A stretch of 64,000 nucleotides of DNA from Rhodanobacter thiooxydans (GTDB taxonomy: Bacteria > Pseudomonadota > Gammaproteobacteria > Xanthomonadales > Rhodanobacteraceae): positions 186,001-250,000 of the forward strand of contig NZ_CP127409.1 in assembly GCF_030291135.1 (NCBI RefSeq), given 5' to 3'. The notes below the pieces were generated by a model. It was not told where the DNA came from and did not search any database. It saw nothing but the letters and a program-made list of their open reading frames with translations. Positions 56,169-64,000 of this stretch are shown piece after piece. Numbering within the stretch: position 1 is the stretch's first letter; every line of letters begins with the position of its first letter. Position numbers and translations under genes: made by a program.

Positions 56169-58496
56169 TCAACGCTTGGTGGCACGCGCCAGCGCGTCGG
56201 CGAATGCGTTGTTGGCCGGCGCAGGAGTCGGCTTTGCTGCGCCGCTACCCGGGCGCGGGCCGCGGTTGTCGCGCTGGCCGGCACGAGCATCGTTGCCGCC
56301 GCCCGGACGGCCACCGCGCGCCTGGCCCGGCTCGTCGTCCAGCCGCATGCTGAGGCCGATGCGCTGGCGCGGCAGGTCCACCTCCATCACCTTGACCTTG
56401 ACGATGTCGCCGGCCTTCACCGCATCACGCGGATCCTTGACGAAGGTGTGCGACAGCGCCGAGACGTGGACCAGGCCGTCCTGGTGCACGCCGATGTCGA
56501 CGAAGGCGCCGAACGCGGCCACGTTGGTGACGCGGCCTTCGAGGATCATGCCGGGCTTGAGATCCTTCACGTCCTCGACGCCCTCGGCGAAGCTCGGCGC
56601 GACGAACTCCGGGCGCGGGTCGCGGCCGGGCTTCTCCAGTTCCTTCAGGATGTCGCGCACGGTCGGCACGCCGAATTTCTCGTCGGTGAACTGCTCGGGC
56701 TTGAGGCCACGCAGGAAGCCGGCGTCGCCGATGATGTTGCGCACCTCACGGCCGCACTGCGCGATGATCCGCTCGACCACCGGGTAGGCTTCCGGATGCA
56801 CCGCGCTGGCGTCCAGCGGGTTGTCGCCGCTGGACACGCGCAGGAAGCCGGCGCACTGCTCGAACGCCTTGTCGCCCAGCCGCGGCACCTTCAGCAGCGC
56901 CTTGCGATTGGCGAACGGGCCGTTGGCGTCGCGGTGCTTGACCACGTTCTCGGCGACCGAGGCAGACAGCCCGGCCACGCGCGCGAGCAGCGCGGCGGAG
57001 GCGGTGTTGACGTCCACGCCGACCGCGTTGACGCAGTCCTCCACCTTCGCATCCAGCGCGCGCGCCAGCTTGATCTGGTTCACGTCGTGCTGGTACTGGC
57101 CCACGCCGATCGCCTTCGGCTCGATCTTCACCAGCTCGGCCAGCGGGTCCTGCAGGCGGCGCGCGATCGAGACGGCGCCGCGCAGGCTCACGTCGAGCTG
57201 GGGGAATTCCTTCGCGGCGAATTCCGAGGCGGAATACACCGAGGCACCGGCCTCGCTCACCACGATCTTCGACAGCTTCGCCTCGGGCAGCTTCCTGATC
57301 AGCTCGCCGGCCAGCTTGTCGGTCTCGCGCGAGCCGGTGCCGTTGCCGATCGCGATCAGGTCCACGTTGTGCTGCTTGCACAGCTTTGCCAGCGACACCA
57401 GCGATTCGTTCCACTGCCGCCGCGGCTCCAGCGGATAGATGGTGTCGGTGGCCAGCAGCTTGCCGGTGGCGTCGACCACCGCGACCTTGCAGCCGGTGCG
57501 GATGCCGGGATCCAGTCCCATCACCGTCTTCGCGCCGGCCGGCGCGGCCAGCATCAGGTCCTTGAGGTTGTCGCCGAACACGCGGATCGCCTCGTCCTCG
57601 GCGCCTTCGCGCACGCGGCCGAACAGGTCGAGGGTGAGATGCAGATGCAGCTTCACGCGCCAGGTCAGGCGCACCGTCTCGCGCAGCCACGCATCCGCGG
57701 CGCGGCCACGGTTGTGGATGTTCGCGTGCGCCGCGACACGGCCCTCGCCTTCGGCATGGCCCTGCTCGCTGTCGGCGGCGGGCGCGAGCTCGAGTTCGAT
57801 CACGCCCTCGTTGCGCGCACGCATCAGTGCCAGCAGGCGGTGCGAGGGGATCTTGCCGATCGGTTCGACGTGGTCGAAGTAGTCGCGGAACTTCGCGCCC
57901 TCGTTCTCCTTGCCCTCGACCACTTTCGCGCGGATCTGCCCCTGCGCCCACAGCCAGTCGCGCAGTTCGCCGACCAGGTGCGCGTCCTCGGCGATCGACT
58001 CCATCAGGATCGCGCGGGCGCCGTCCAGCGCGGCGCGCACGTCGGCGACGCCCTTTTCTGCATCGACGAACGATTCGGCGAACGCTTCCGGGGTCAGTGT
58101 GGGGTCTTCGCGCAGGCCGGTCGCCAGCGGTTCCAGCCCGGCCTCGCGGGCGATCTGCGCCTTGGTGCGGCGCTTGGGCTTGAACGGCAGGTACAGATCC
58201 TCCAGCCGCGCCTTGGTGTCGGCGGCGAGCAGATCGGCCTTCAACGCATCGCCGAGCTTGCCCTGTTCCTCGACGCTGGCGAGGATCGCCGCACGCCGTT
58301 CTTCCAGCTCGCGCAGGTAGCGCAGGCGTTCCTCCAGCAAACGCAGCTGGGTGTCGTCGAGGCCGCCGGTGACCTCCTTGCGGTAGCGTGCGATGAACGG
58401 CACGGTGGCACCGCCGTCGAGCAGGTCGACTGCCGCGCGTACCTGTTCGGTCCTGGCGGCGATGTCGTTGGCAATGCGTTGTTCGATGCTGAGCAT
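56169..58496 (-). CDS. tex: Tex family transcription accessory protein
   Basis: 775-residue RNA-binding protein of the Tex family. The N-terminal helical part ([19 protein letters not shown]), then a YqgF-like RNase H domain ([20 protein letters not shown]), helix-hairpin-helix repeats ([19 protein letters not shown]) and a C-terminal S1 domain ([20 protein letters not shown]) are all present. A Gly/Arg-rich tail follows. Tex affects transcription termination and expression of toxin or stress genes in some bacteria. The ATG at 58496 begins the conserved N-terminus. Confidence 0.95.
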   Translation of the reverse strand: MLSIEQRIANDIAARTEQVRAAVDLLDGGATVPFIARYRKEVTGGLDDTQLRLLEERLRYLRELEERRAAILASVEEQGKLGDALKADLLAADTKARLEDLYLPFKPKRRTKAQIAREAGLEPLATGLREDPTLTPEAFAESFVDAEKGVADVRAALDGARAILMESIAEDAHLVGELRDWLWAQGQIRAKVVEGKENEGAKFRDYFDHVEPIGKIPSHRLLALMRARNEGVIELELAPAADSEQGHAEGEGRVAAHANIHNRGRAADAWLRETVRLTWRVKLHLHLTLDLFGRVREGAEDEAIRVFGDNLKDLMLAAPAGAKTVMGLDPGIRTGCKVAVVDATGKLLATDTIYPLEPRRQWNESLVSLAKLCKQHNVDLIAIGNGTGSRETDKLAGELIRKLPEAKLSKIVVSEAGASVYSASEFAAKEFPQLDVSLRGAVSIARRLQDPLAELVKIEPKAIGVGQYQHDVNQIKLARALDAKVEDCVNAVGVDVNTASAALLARVAGLSASVAENVVKHRDANGPFANRKALLKVPRLGDKAFEQCAGFLRVSSGDNPLDASAVHPEAYPVVERIIAQCGREVRNIIGDAGFLRGLKPEQFTDEKFGVPTVRDILKELEKPGRDPRPEFVAPSFAEGVEDVKDLKPGMILEGRVTNVAAFGAFVDIGVHQDGLVHVSALSHTFVKDPRDAVKAGDIVKVKVMEVDLPRQRIGLSMRLDDEPGQARGGRPGGGNDARAGQRDNRGPRPGSGAAKPTPAPANNAFADALARATKR

Positions 58497-58850
58497 GAGT
58501 TGGCCACGGTTCCCTGGTTGCCGGCGCCAGCCGGGTGGACCGTCGATGATAGCAAGCCGCCCGGATGCCTCGGCCAGACGCGACGAGCTTCGCCATCGGT
58601 TCGATGCGCAGCGGGTTCCGGCGAGACCGGATACCGATCCCTGGCAATCTTCGAACCGGCGTGCATCGATCCGCCGGTGCGCGCGCGGATCGACAGCGGT
58701 TCCATGGGCCTGCCGACCTTCGCATCTCCCCGGCGGATCCACCGGAAATTATCAGTGGATCCTCGCGAATCCTCCCGTAATCCATCAAGCAGGAGCTGCA
58801 GCTGCAGCCCAGAGTGGCCCAACGGACATTGGCGTCCGTCTGGAGGTCTT
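58497..58850. other. Divergent intergenic region between tex and secreted paralogue 1
   Basis: 354 bases without a gene I can support. An inverted repeat GGATCCAC-N12-GTGGATCC at 58735-58762 lies 89 bases before the paralogue start codon. The rest shows no clear promoter pair. Confidence 0.6.
58735..58762. promoter_or_regulatory. Inverted repeat, possible operator
   Basis: Perfect 8-base arms GGATCCAC and GTGGATCC around a 12-base AT-richer centre (CGGAAATTATCA). GGATCCAC also appears once just before the ribosome site of paralogue 3, at 62231. Confidence 0.3.
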
Positions 58851-59360
58851 ATGAAACGTCTGATCATTGTCACGAGCATCGCGCTCGGTCTTGCCTGCGT
58901 CGCCGGCGCCAGCATCGCCCAGGACCAGTCCCAAACCACCAACCTGCAGAATGTCTCGGTCACCGCCGCACCGGGCCAGTACGAGACCTACGTCGTCGAC
59001 TTGTCCACGGGCTACGGACTGGCGGCGCTTGTCGGCAACACGCACAGGCAGTACATGCAGGCGCAGCGGGCGGCCGAGAATTCGGAAGTCCTGCGGAAGC
59101 AGGGCATGGCCATGCAGTCGTTTGTCTCGGTGGCCATCGACAACTCGTCCGGCCCGGGCATGGCGAGACAGATCCGGCTGATCGATGCCGCCCAGGACAC
59201 GGTTGCCATCGTGAACGTGTATTGCAAGCAGGCCGCACCGGCGGAAGGCCATCGGTGCCAGCTGGTTCCCCAGTCGGTTGCGACCCACGCGTCTGACCAG
59301 CGCCTGGCGTCGAAGCAGGCGGGACGCCCGCAGCTGGCGGAGGTGGAGCAACAGCACTGA
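58851..59360 (+). CDS. Small secreted protein, paralogue family member 1
   Basis: 169-residue protein of unknown function with a signal peptide (about 1-23, LACVAGASIAQ) and no membrane span. The mature part begins QDQSQTTNLQNVSVTAAPGQ, then the family core YETYVVDLSTGYGLAALVGN (about 43-62). A middle region VSVAIDNSSGPG follows, and two cysteines (VNVYCKQ and HRCQLVP) may form a disulfide. Strong GGAGG site before the ATG. It is clearly related to the genes at 59518 and 62250. I do not recognise a named family. Confidence 0.8.
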   Translation: MKRLIIVTSIALGLACVAGASIAQDQSQTTNLQNVSVTAAPGQYETYVVDLSTGYGLAALVGNTHRQYMQAQRAAENSEVLRKQGMAMQSFVSVAIDNSSGPGMARQIRLIDAAQDTVAIVNVYCKQAAPAEGHRCQLVPQSVATHASDQRLASKQAGRPQLAEVEQQH

Positions 59361-59517
59361 GCGGATCGGCGGCCTGGTGCGTCGCCGTGCTTTTCGTCGT
59401 GGAACCACCGCGGAATCGACAGGCTTTCCAGACGGTTTCCCGCGGATACCTCATGCCTCAGCGGAGGCACCAAACCATACTCACCTGCACAGACATCGCG
59501 TCTGCCGGGAGGAACTC

Positions 59518-59826
59518 ATGAAACGTCTGATCATTGCCACGAGCATCGTGCTCGGTCTTGCCTGCGCCGGCAGCGTCAGTGCCGCCCAGTACGAGACCTA
59601 TACCACCAACCTGCACTACGGCTACAACCTGATGGTCTTTGTGGGCCACACCCCGGCAGGGTTCATCCAGGCGCAACACGCGGCGAACAGATGGGAAGGC
59701 CAGCGTCATCTTGGACTTGGCCCGCAGACCGTTGCCGCGGTGGCCGTCGATAATTCGAGCGGTCTGGTGAAACAGGTCCGCTGGGTCGGTCCGGACAAGG
59801 CAGTGGCTGTCATCGACATCCATTGA
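59518..59826 (+). CDS. Small secreted protein, paralogue family member 2 (short form)
   Basis: 102-residue paralogue. The signal peptide MKRLIIATSIVLGLACAGSV is nearly the same as that of member 1. The mature protein starts almost directly at the core QYETYTTNLHYGYNLMVFVG and keeps VAVDNSSGLVKQVRW, ending VAVIDIH. It lacks both the N-terminal QDQS segment and the C-terminal two-cysteine segment. The GGGAGG site precedes the ATG at 59518. Function unknown. Confidence 0.78.
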   Translation: MKRLIIATSIVLGLACAGSVSAAQYETYTTNLHYGYNLMVFVGHTPAGFIQAQHAANRWEGQRHLGLGPQTVAAVAVDNSSGLVKQVRWVGPDKAVAVIDIH

Positions 59827-59955
59827 ATCCGGTTGGCCGCGCCCGAATGGCCTGACACGTCTGTCGCAATGGTGACCTGCAGGCGCATCAAGCAGGTGAG
59901 TCGCATGGTCGATCCGGAGCCGGGGCGCAGCCTACGCCCATGCGATAACGAAGCA

Positions 59956-59984
59956 GGAGCTGGTGGCGCCATGCCGCCAGCTCC
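59956..59984 (+). terminator. Hairpin downstream of paralogue 2
   Basis: GGAGCTGGTGGC pairs with GCCGCCAGCTCC around GCCAT, about 130 bases after the paralogue 2 stop. It is followed by TTGCG rather than a T-run. A similar hairpin lies after paralogue 3. Confidence 0.4.
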
Positions 59985-60045
59985 TTGCGCGTGTTGCCGC
60001 CAGACATGACGCGGCGCCCCAGTCACGGAGTTGTCCGTGGCGCGG

Positions 60046-60900
60046 TCAGGATGTTGGCAGTGGATCGGGCAGCGTCCGTTCGGTGGCAAGCAGTGCGTCA
60101 AGTCGCTGCTGCTGCTGGTGGAAGTCCGCATCATCGGCCAGTGGGCGCCAGGCCAGGTCGTGCCGCAAGGCAAGGTCGTCGCGGAAACCTTCGTCGATCG
60201 CCTGGCCCAGGACGGCGATGGCTGCTTCCCGCTCGCCTTCCAGCGCGGCCAGTACCGCCCTGTGGTAGACCAGCGACGGTGTCGCCACGCCACTTTCGCC
60301 CAGGCGTGCGTATTCCAGGCTCAGGACCGCGAGGATGGCTCGGCGTTGCGTGTCGCCCCATGGCAACAGGGCCGCCCAATTGGCGAGTTGGCCCAGGCAT
60401 GGCTTCAGGTCGATGAAGTTCAGGAACGGGTCGCCGTCGGCGAAGCGGCGGCGGTAAGGGACTCGCACGGCCTCCGCTTGTCCGTTCGAGGCCTGCGCCT
60501 GGGCCGACGGCTGCGGCTGCGGTGCCCTGGCCGGCAAATCGACGGCGCCATCCACCGGAGGGGGCGTGTAATGCACCGTGCCGATGAAGCGGAAGCCCAG
60601 GCTGTGCACGGTGGCGATGTAGCGCGGCTCCGCAGACGAATCACCCAGCGTGTGGCGCAGTTGCGAAACCGCCCGGTTGAGTACGCCGGGTGTGACGTGA
60701 CGATGTCCCCAGACGATATCCAGCAGCGCGTCCTTGCTTACCATCTCGCCGGCATGGCACAGCAGGGTCAGCAGCAGCATGTAGGCCTTGGGTTCCACCG
60801 GCAACGGCCGACCGTCGCGCTCCAGTCGGTGCGCGGCTGGCTCGACCAGGATATTGTCGAACCGATAGATTCCGGTGTTTTCAGGCTCGATTCGAGGCAT
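60046..60900 (-). CDS. CadC-like winged-helix transcriptional regulator without membrane segment
   Basis: 284-residue regulator with an OmpR-type DNA-binding domain at about 10-105: EPKAYMLLLTLLCHAGEMVS, then HVTPGVLNRAVSQLRHTLGD and the wing IATVHSLGFRFIG. A Pro/Ala/Gln-rich linker (about 115-140) leads to a C-terminal helical part (about 150-284) with TPR-like text (ILAVLSLEYARLGESG). Most CadC-type proteins have a transmembrane helix after the DNA-binding domain; none is visible here. No receiver domain is present. ATG 60900 is preferred; ATG 60999 would add 33 residues. It lies among the secreted paralogues and may control them (inference). Confidence 0.8.
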   Translation of the reverse strand: MPRIEPENTGIYRFDNILVEPAAHRLERDGRPLPVEPKAYMLLLTLLCHAGEMVSKDALLDIVWGHRHVTPGVLNRAVSQLRHTLGDSSAEPRYIATVHSLGFRFIGTVHYTPPPVDGAVDLPARAPQPQPSAQAQASNGQAEAVRVPYRRRFADGDPFLNFIDLKPCLGQLANWAALLPWGDTQRRAILAVLSLEYARLGESGVATPSLVYHRAVLAALEGEREAAIAVLGQAIDEGFRDDLALRHDLAWRPLADDADFHQQQQRLDALLATERTLPDPLPTS

Positions 60901-61176
60901 GGCTTCGACCTGGGCCACGAAGTTTTCTGAAGCTACGCCGTCAAAGATTAGATGCGCGTGACGTTGCCGGCCGATGCGAACACCCGATTGCTTGCGCATG
61001 AAACACTCGTGGCAGCCACAGCATTTCCACCGACTTGTTCCGCGATTTCCTCATGATCCGCGGCGGTCGCTGGGCATGGGTTCCCTGGCGTCCGGCGTGC
61101 CGCGGTTCCACGTGAACCGAGAGGGCTGCGGCGCCGGATGGCGGCAGGTCTTTCGAGGTCACCGCCGCCGGGTGAT

Positions 61177-61926
61177 TCAGGCGCGGAAGGTGTTGCCGTT
61201 GCCGGACGCTGCCTGGCTCGGCTTGAACTCGCTGGCGCGGCCGTTCAGTACCAGGGTCTTGGCCAGCAGGTCGTGAAAGCCCTGCTTGCGGGTGGTCCAT
61301 GCCACCGCCAGATAGCAGACGAGGGGGATCAGGGCGGTCAGGACATTGGTCAGTCGAACCGCGTTGCGGGCCAGGCTGCGCCCGAGGCTGATGCGCCTTC
61401 CTTCCAGGTCGGTGACGCGCAGGCCCAGCGCCAGCTTGCCCGGCGTGGCCTGCCAGGCGGAGCATTCGAAGAAGGCGTAGTAGAGATAGCCCACCAGCAG
61501 TGCCCACATCGTGGCCGGACGAACGGCCCTGGCGTATTCCTCCATCGCCAGGGTGGGCGTGGCGCCGCCCTGGATTTGTGTCATGAAATGCTCGAATGCG
61601 GTGGTGGCGCCCATGGACAGCGCAATCATGAAGACCGGAACCAGCAGGATCAGGTAATCGATCACCCAGGCGGCGAATCGCTTCCAGAAGCCGGCACAAT
61701 CTTCCAGGGTCGCGGCGTTGGTTGACGGTAATGGCGTCGTGGAAGGAGCGGCCGGCACGCTGCGAGTTTCATCGGGGAACAGCACCGACAACGGCTGCCA
61801 GTCGGCGAGGCCTTCGTGCCAGGCCAGGTCGGCCGCGCTCAGCTGGCCGCTGCGCAGCCACGCGCGCACGTCGTCTTCCTTGTACGGGCCATGCCGTTCG
61901 CCGTCACGGCCGATCCAGATTTCCAT
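61177..61926 (-). CDS. GYF_2-RDD membrane protein
   Basis: 249-residue protein. The N-terminal GYF_2 domain (about 1-50) reads IWIGRDGERHGPYKEDDVRA and WHEGLADWQPL. After a linker, an RDD domain follows with the conserved Arg and Asp of the first helix in FWKRFAAWVIDYLIL and three or four helices in all, then TPGKLALGLRVTDLEG. RDD proteins are small membrane proteins; some act in ion or solute transport, but the role here is unknown. ATG 61926 is preferred, since GAGGAG lies eight bases upstream; a GTG at 61935 is the alternative. Confidence 0.85.
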   Translation of the reverse strand: MEIWIGRDGERHGPYKEDDVRAWLRSGQLSAADLAWHEGLADWQPLSVLFPDETRSVPAAPSTTPLPSTNAATLEDCAGFWKRFAAWVIDYLILLVPVFMIALSMGATTAFEHFMTQIQGGATPTLAMEEYARAVRPATMWALLVGYLYYAFFECSAWQATPGKLALGLRVTDLEGRRISLGRSLARNAVRLTNVLTALIPLVCYLAVAWTTRKQGFHDLLAKTLVLNGRASEFKPSQAASGNGNTFRA

Positions 61927-62249
61927 CGAGCCCACTCCTCGCGCTGGTGAATGTACGGATCATGCCATGGTCGCATGGCGGCAGAGGGCCTGGATGCAGC
62001 GGGCCGCTCTTCCGGATCGTGGCCCCGCGCACTGGCTCGGGGATAGCGCGCCCGGCTCGTGCCACCCGGCGAACGGGGCAGCTTCAGTACCCCGGATGAT
62101 TCCCGAGGTTTCGGCCGGTCTGTTTCGCAGGTGGACTCACTACAAACCATCAGTCAATCCACAACCATCCATCGTGAATCCGTGAATCAAGTCCCGCTGC
62201 ATCGGCCTATGGTTCCGCAACGGACCGGGGGATCCACCTGGAGGCTTAT
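61927..62249. other. Intergenic region between the RDD gene and paralogue 3
   Basis: 323 bases. It holds the RDD ribosome site, a stretch without recognisable features, and upstream of paralogue 3 an AT-richer segment with repeated GTGAATC words near 62173. GGATCCAC occurs once at 62231. No tRNA or other gene is seen. Confidence 0.6.
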
Positions 62250-62762
62250 ATGAAACACACGATCATTGCTTCAATCGTCGCGCTCGGTCTGGCCTGCGCC
62301 AGCGGCGGCAGCATCGCCCAGGACCAGTCGCGAACGGCCAGCTTGCAGAACATCATGGTCACCGCGCCAGCGGGCCAATACGAGACCTACACGGTCGACC
62401 TGAACACGGGCTTCGGGTTGAAGGTGCTCGTCGGCAACAGGCATGGGCAGTACATGGAAGCACGGCGTGCGACGGAGAGCCTGGAAGGCCTGCGCAAGCA
62501 GGGCATGGCCCAGTCGCCTTTCGTCAATGTGGCCATCGACAACTCACCTGGCGAAAGCCACGCCTGGAAAATTTTGTTGTCCGACCGTGCACGGCGGACG
62601 CTGGCCATCGTCGACGTGTATTGCAAGCACTTCGTCAGGAATGATGGCAAACAGTGCCGGCTGGTTCCCCGGCCGGTTTCGGGGAGTTCGGACAACCAGC
62701 TGGCGGCATCGACCGAGACAAGGGGCGCATCACTTGCCGAGGTACAGGCAGGTTCTCGCTAA
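62250..62762 (+). CDS. Small secreted protein, paralogue family member 3
   Basis: 170-residue paralogue of the genes at 58851 and 59518. The signal peptide is about 1-24 (LACASGGSIAQ). The mature part has QDQSRTASLQNIMVTAPAGQ, the core YETYTVDLNTGFGLKVLVGN (about 44-63), HGQYMEARRA, VNVAIDNSPGES and the two-cysteine end VDVYCKHF and KQCRLVPR. It aligns along its whole length with member 1. A CTGGAGG site precedes the ATG. Function unknown. Confidence 0.8.
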   Translation: MKHTIIASIVALGLACASGGSIAQDQSRTASLQNIMVTAPAGQYETYTVDLNTGFGLKVLVGNRHGQYMEARRATESLEGLRKQGMAQSPFVNVAIDNSPGESHAWKILLSDRARRTLAIVDVYCKHFVRNDGKQCRLVPRPVSGSSDNQLAASTETRGASLAEVQAGSR

Positions 62763-62852
62763 GCCTGATGCATCGTGCTGGCCGGATGCCTGCGCGGCGC
62801 GCTGGTGATCGCCTGCCGAGGGCAGGTTTGCTTTTCCGTGCGGTGACGGGAC

Positions 62853-62884
62853 AAGGGCTGGCGCCGCCATGGCGCCTGCCCCTT
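62853..62884 (+). terminator. Hairpin downstream of paralogue 3
   Basis: AAGGGCTGGCGCC and GGCGCCTGCCCCTT form an imperfect stem around GCCAT, 91 bases after the stop. It shares the GCCAT loop and the following TTGCG with the hairpin after paralogue 2. Confidence 0.4.
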
Positions 62885-62966
62885 GCGTCGGGGCGTGCGC
62901 GGCAACTCGCAGGGAAGGAAGTGGCCCGGATGTGCGCGGCGGATGAGCGGAAGCAGGAGAGGTCGA

Positions 62967-64000
62967 TCAAGCGACGCGGCGCTTCAGGTGCACCAGCAGC
63001 AGCGAGATCGCGGCTGGGGTGACGCCGCTGACGCGCGCGGCCTGGCCGATGGTGGCCGGCAACGAACGCTTCAGCTTCAGCAGCACCTCGGCCGACAACC
63101 CGCGCACCTTGTCGTAGTCGAAGCCGGCGGGGATCGCGGTGTGCTCGTGGCGACGCTGGCGCTCGATCTCCTCGCGCTGGCGCTCGAGGTAGCCGGCGTA
63201 CTTCACCTGAACTTCGACCTGCGCGGCGACGTCGTCGCGCTCCACCGCTGGCCCGAGTTCGGGCACGCCGGCAAGCGTCGCGTAATCGAGTTCGGGCCGG
63301 CGCAACAGGTCGATGGCGCTGGTTTCGCGGCTGACCACGATGCCCAGCTGGCGTTCGACCGCGGCACCACGGGTGTTCCCCGGAGTCACCCACAGCGTGC
63401 CCAGGCGCTGCAGCTCGCGCTCGACCGCGTCGCGCTTGGCACGCAGCGCGTCGAAGCGCGCCGGCGGCACCACGCCCAGCTCGAAACCCTGTTCGGTGAG
63501 GCGCAGGTCGGCGTTGTCCTCGCGCAGGTGCAGCCGGTATTCGGCGCGCGAGGTGAACATGCGGTACGGCTCGATGGTGCCGTTGCTGGTGAGGTCGTCG
63601 ATCAGCACGCCGAGGTAGGCCTCGTCGCGGCGCGGGTACCACGGCGCCTTGCCCTGCACCGCGAGCGCGGCGTTGAGACCGGCAAGCAGGCCCTGCGCGG
63701 CGGCTTCCTCGTAGCCGGTGGTGCCGTTGATCTGGCCGGCGAAATACAGGCCGGGGATCGCCTTCGTCTCCAGCCACGGCTGGAGTCCGCGCGGGTCGAA
63801 GTAGTCGTACTCGATCGCGTAGCCGGGGCGGGTGATGTGCGCGTGCTCGAAACCCTTGATCGACTGCACCAGCGCCAGCTGCACGTCGTACGGCAGCGAG
63901 GTGGAGATGCCATTCGGGTAGATCTCGAACGTATCCAGCCCTTCCGGCTCGATGAAGATCTGGTGTGAGGACTTCTCCGCGAAGCGCACCACCTTGTCCT
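62967..64000 (-). CDS. mnmG: tRNA uridine 5-carboxymethylaminomethyl modification enzyme MnmG, C-terminal part
   Basis: About 344 C-terminal residues of MnmG (GidA), which with MnmE modifies U34 of certain tRNAs; the start is beyond the right edge. Visible signatures are [20 protein letters not shown], the FAD-binding block [45 protein letters not shown], and the C-terminal helical tRNA/MnmE-binding domain ending in [20 protein letters not shown]. Full C-terminus; nothing appears broken. Confidence 0.95.
   Translation of the reverse strand, partial: DKVVRFAEKSSHQIFIEPEGLDTFEIYPNGISTSLPYDVQLALVQSIKGFEHAHITRPGYAIEYDYFDPRGLQPWLETKAIPGLYFAGQINGTTGYEEAAAQGLLAGLNAALAVQGKAPWYPRRDEAYLGVLIDDLTSNGTIEPYRMFTSRAEYRLHLREDNADLRLTEQGFELGVVPPARFDALRAKRDAVERELQRLGTLWVTPGNTRGAAVERQLGIVVSRETSAIDLLRRPELDYATLAGVPELGPAVERDDVAAQVEVQVKYAGYLERQREEIERQRRHEHTAIPAGFDYDKVRGLSAEVLLKLKRSLPATIGQAARVSGVTPAAISLLLVHLKRRVA

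Overview
The window is GC-rich Gram-negative chromosomal DNA, about two thirds G+C by eye. Gene content and order (fmt-def next to a LysM gene, dprA, topA and tsaC; a Mrp antiporter operon; an LPS-core cluster beside rpoD; candidate CRP/Clp regulation) suggest a gammaproteobacterium of the Xanthomonadales, most like Rhodanobacter or Dyella. That placement rests on overall resemblance, not on a marker-gene tree.

Layout. 1-739: 5' part of an Lhr-type helicase (minus strand), running into a palindromic repeat at the window edge. 883-8595: secreted GH3 glycosidase, TonB-dependent receptor, secreted trypsin-like protease and an alpha/beta hydrolase. 8750-17461: a complete tripartite RND efflux system (outer-membrane lipoprotein, adaptor, pump), a YncE-like beta-propeller and a divergent OmpR-type two-component system. 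17462-23727: seven-function Mrp cation/proton antiporter operon (six genes, A and B fused) behind a long leader with a terminator-like hairpin. 23868-24676: RMF-like small protein, candidate small RNA, tRNA-Ile(CAU) and a short possibly truncated gene. 24855-27338: rpoD and dtd.

27448-39452 is a lipopolysaccharide locus: a late lipid A acyltransferase, two ArnT-like membrane glycosyltransferases, a CDP-glycerol-transferase-like protein, four further glycosyltransferases, UDP-xylose synthase and an O-antigen ligase. 39449-42221 holds def-fmt-rsmB, translationally coupled. 42410-49491 holds LysM, dprA, topA, tsaC and an AMP-dependent ligase resembling aryl-polyene pigment enzymes.

49554-51539 encodes the most unusual protein: a DoxX/DoxD-like four-helix membrane domain, a copper nitrite reductase with all copper ligands, and a C-terminal cytochrome c, in one 661-residue chain. 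It is divergent from purD. The rest holds a YbaY-like lipoprotein, a GDSL-esterase autotransporter, tex, a family of three paralogous small secreted proteins interspersed with a CadC-like regulator and a GYF-RDD membrane protein, and the C-terminal part of mnmG at the right edge.
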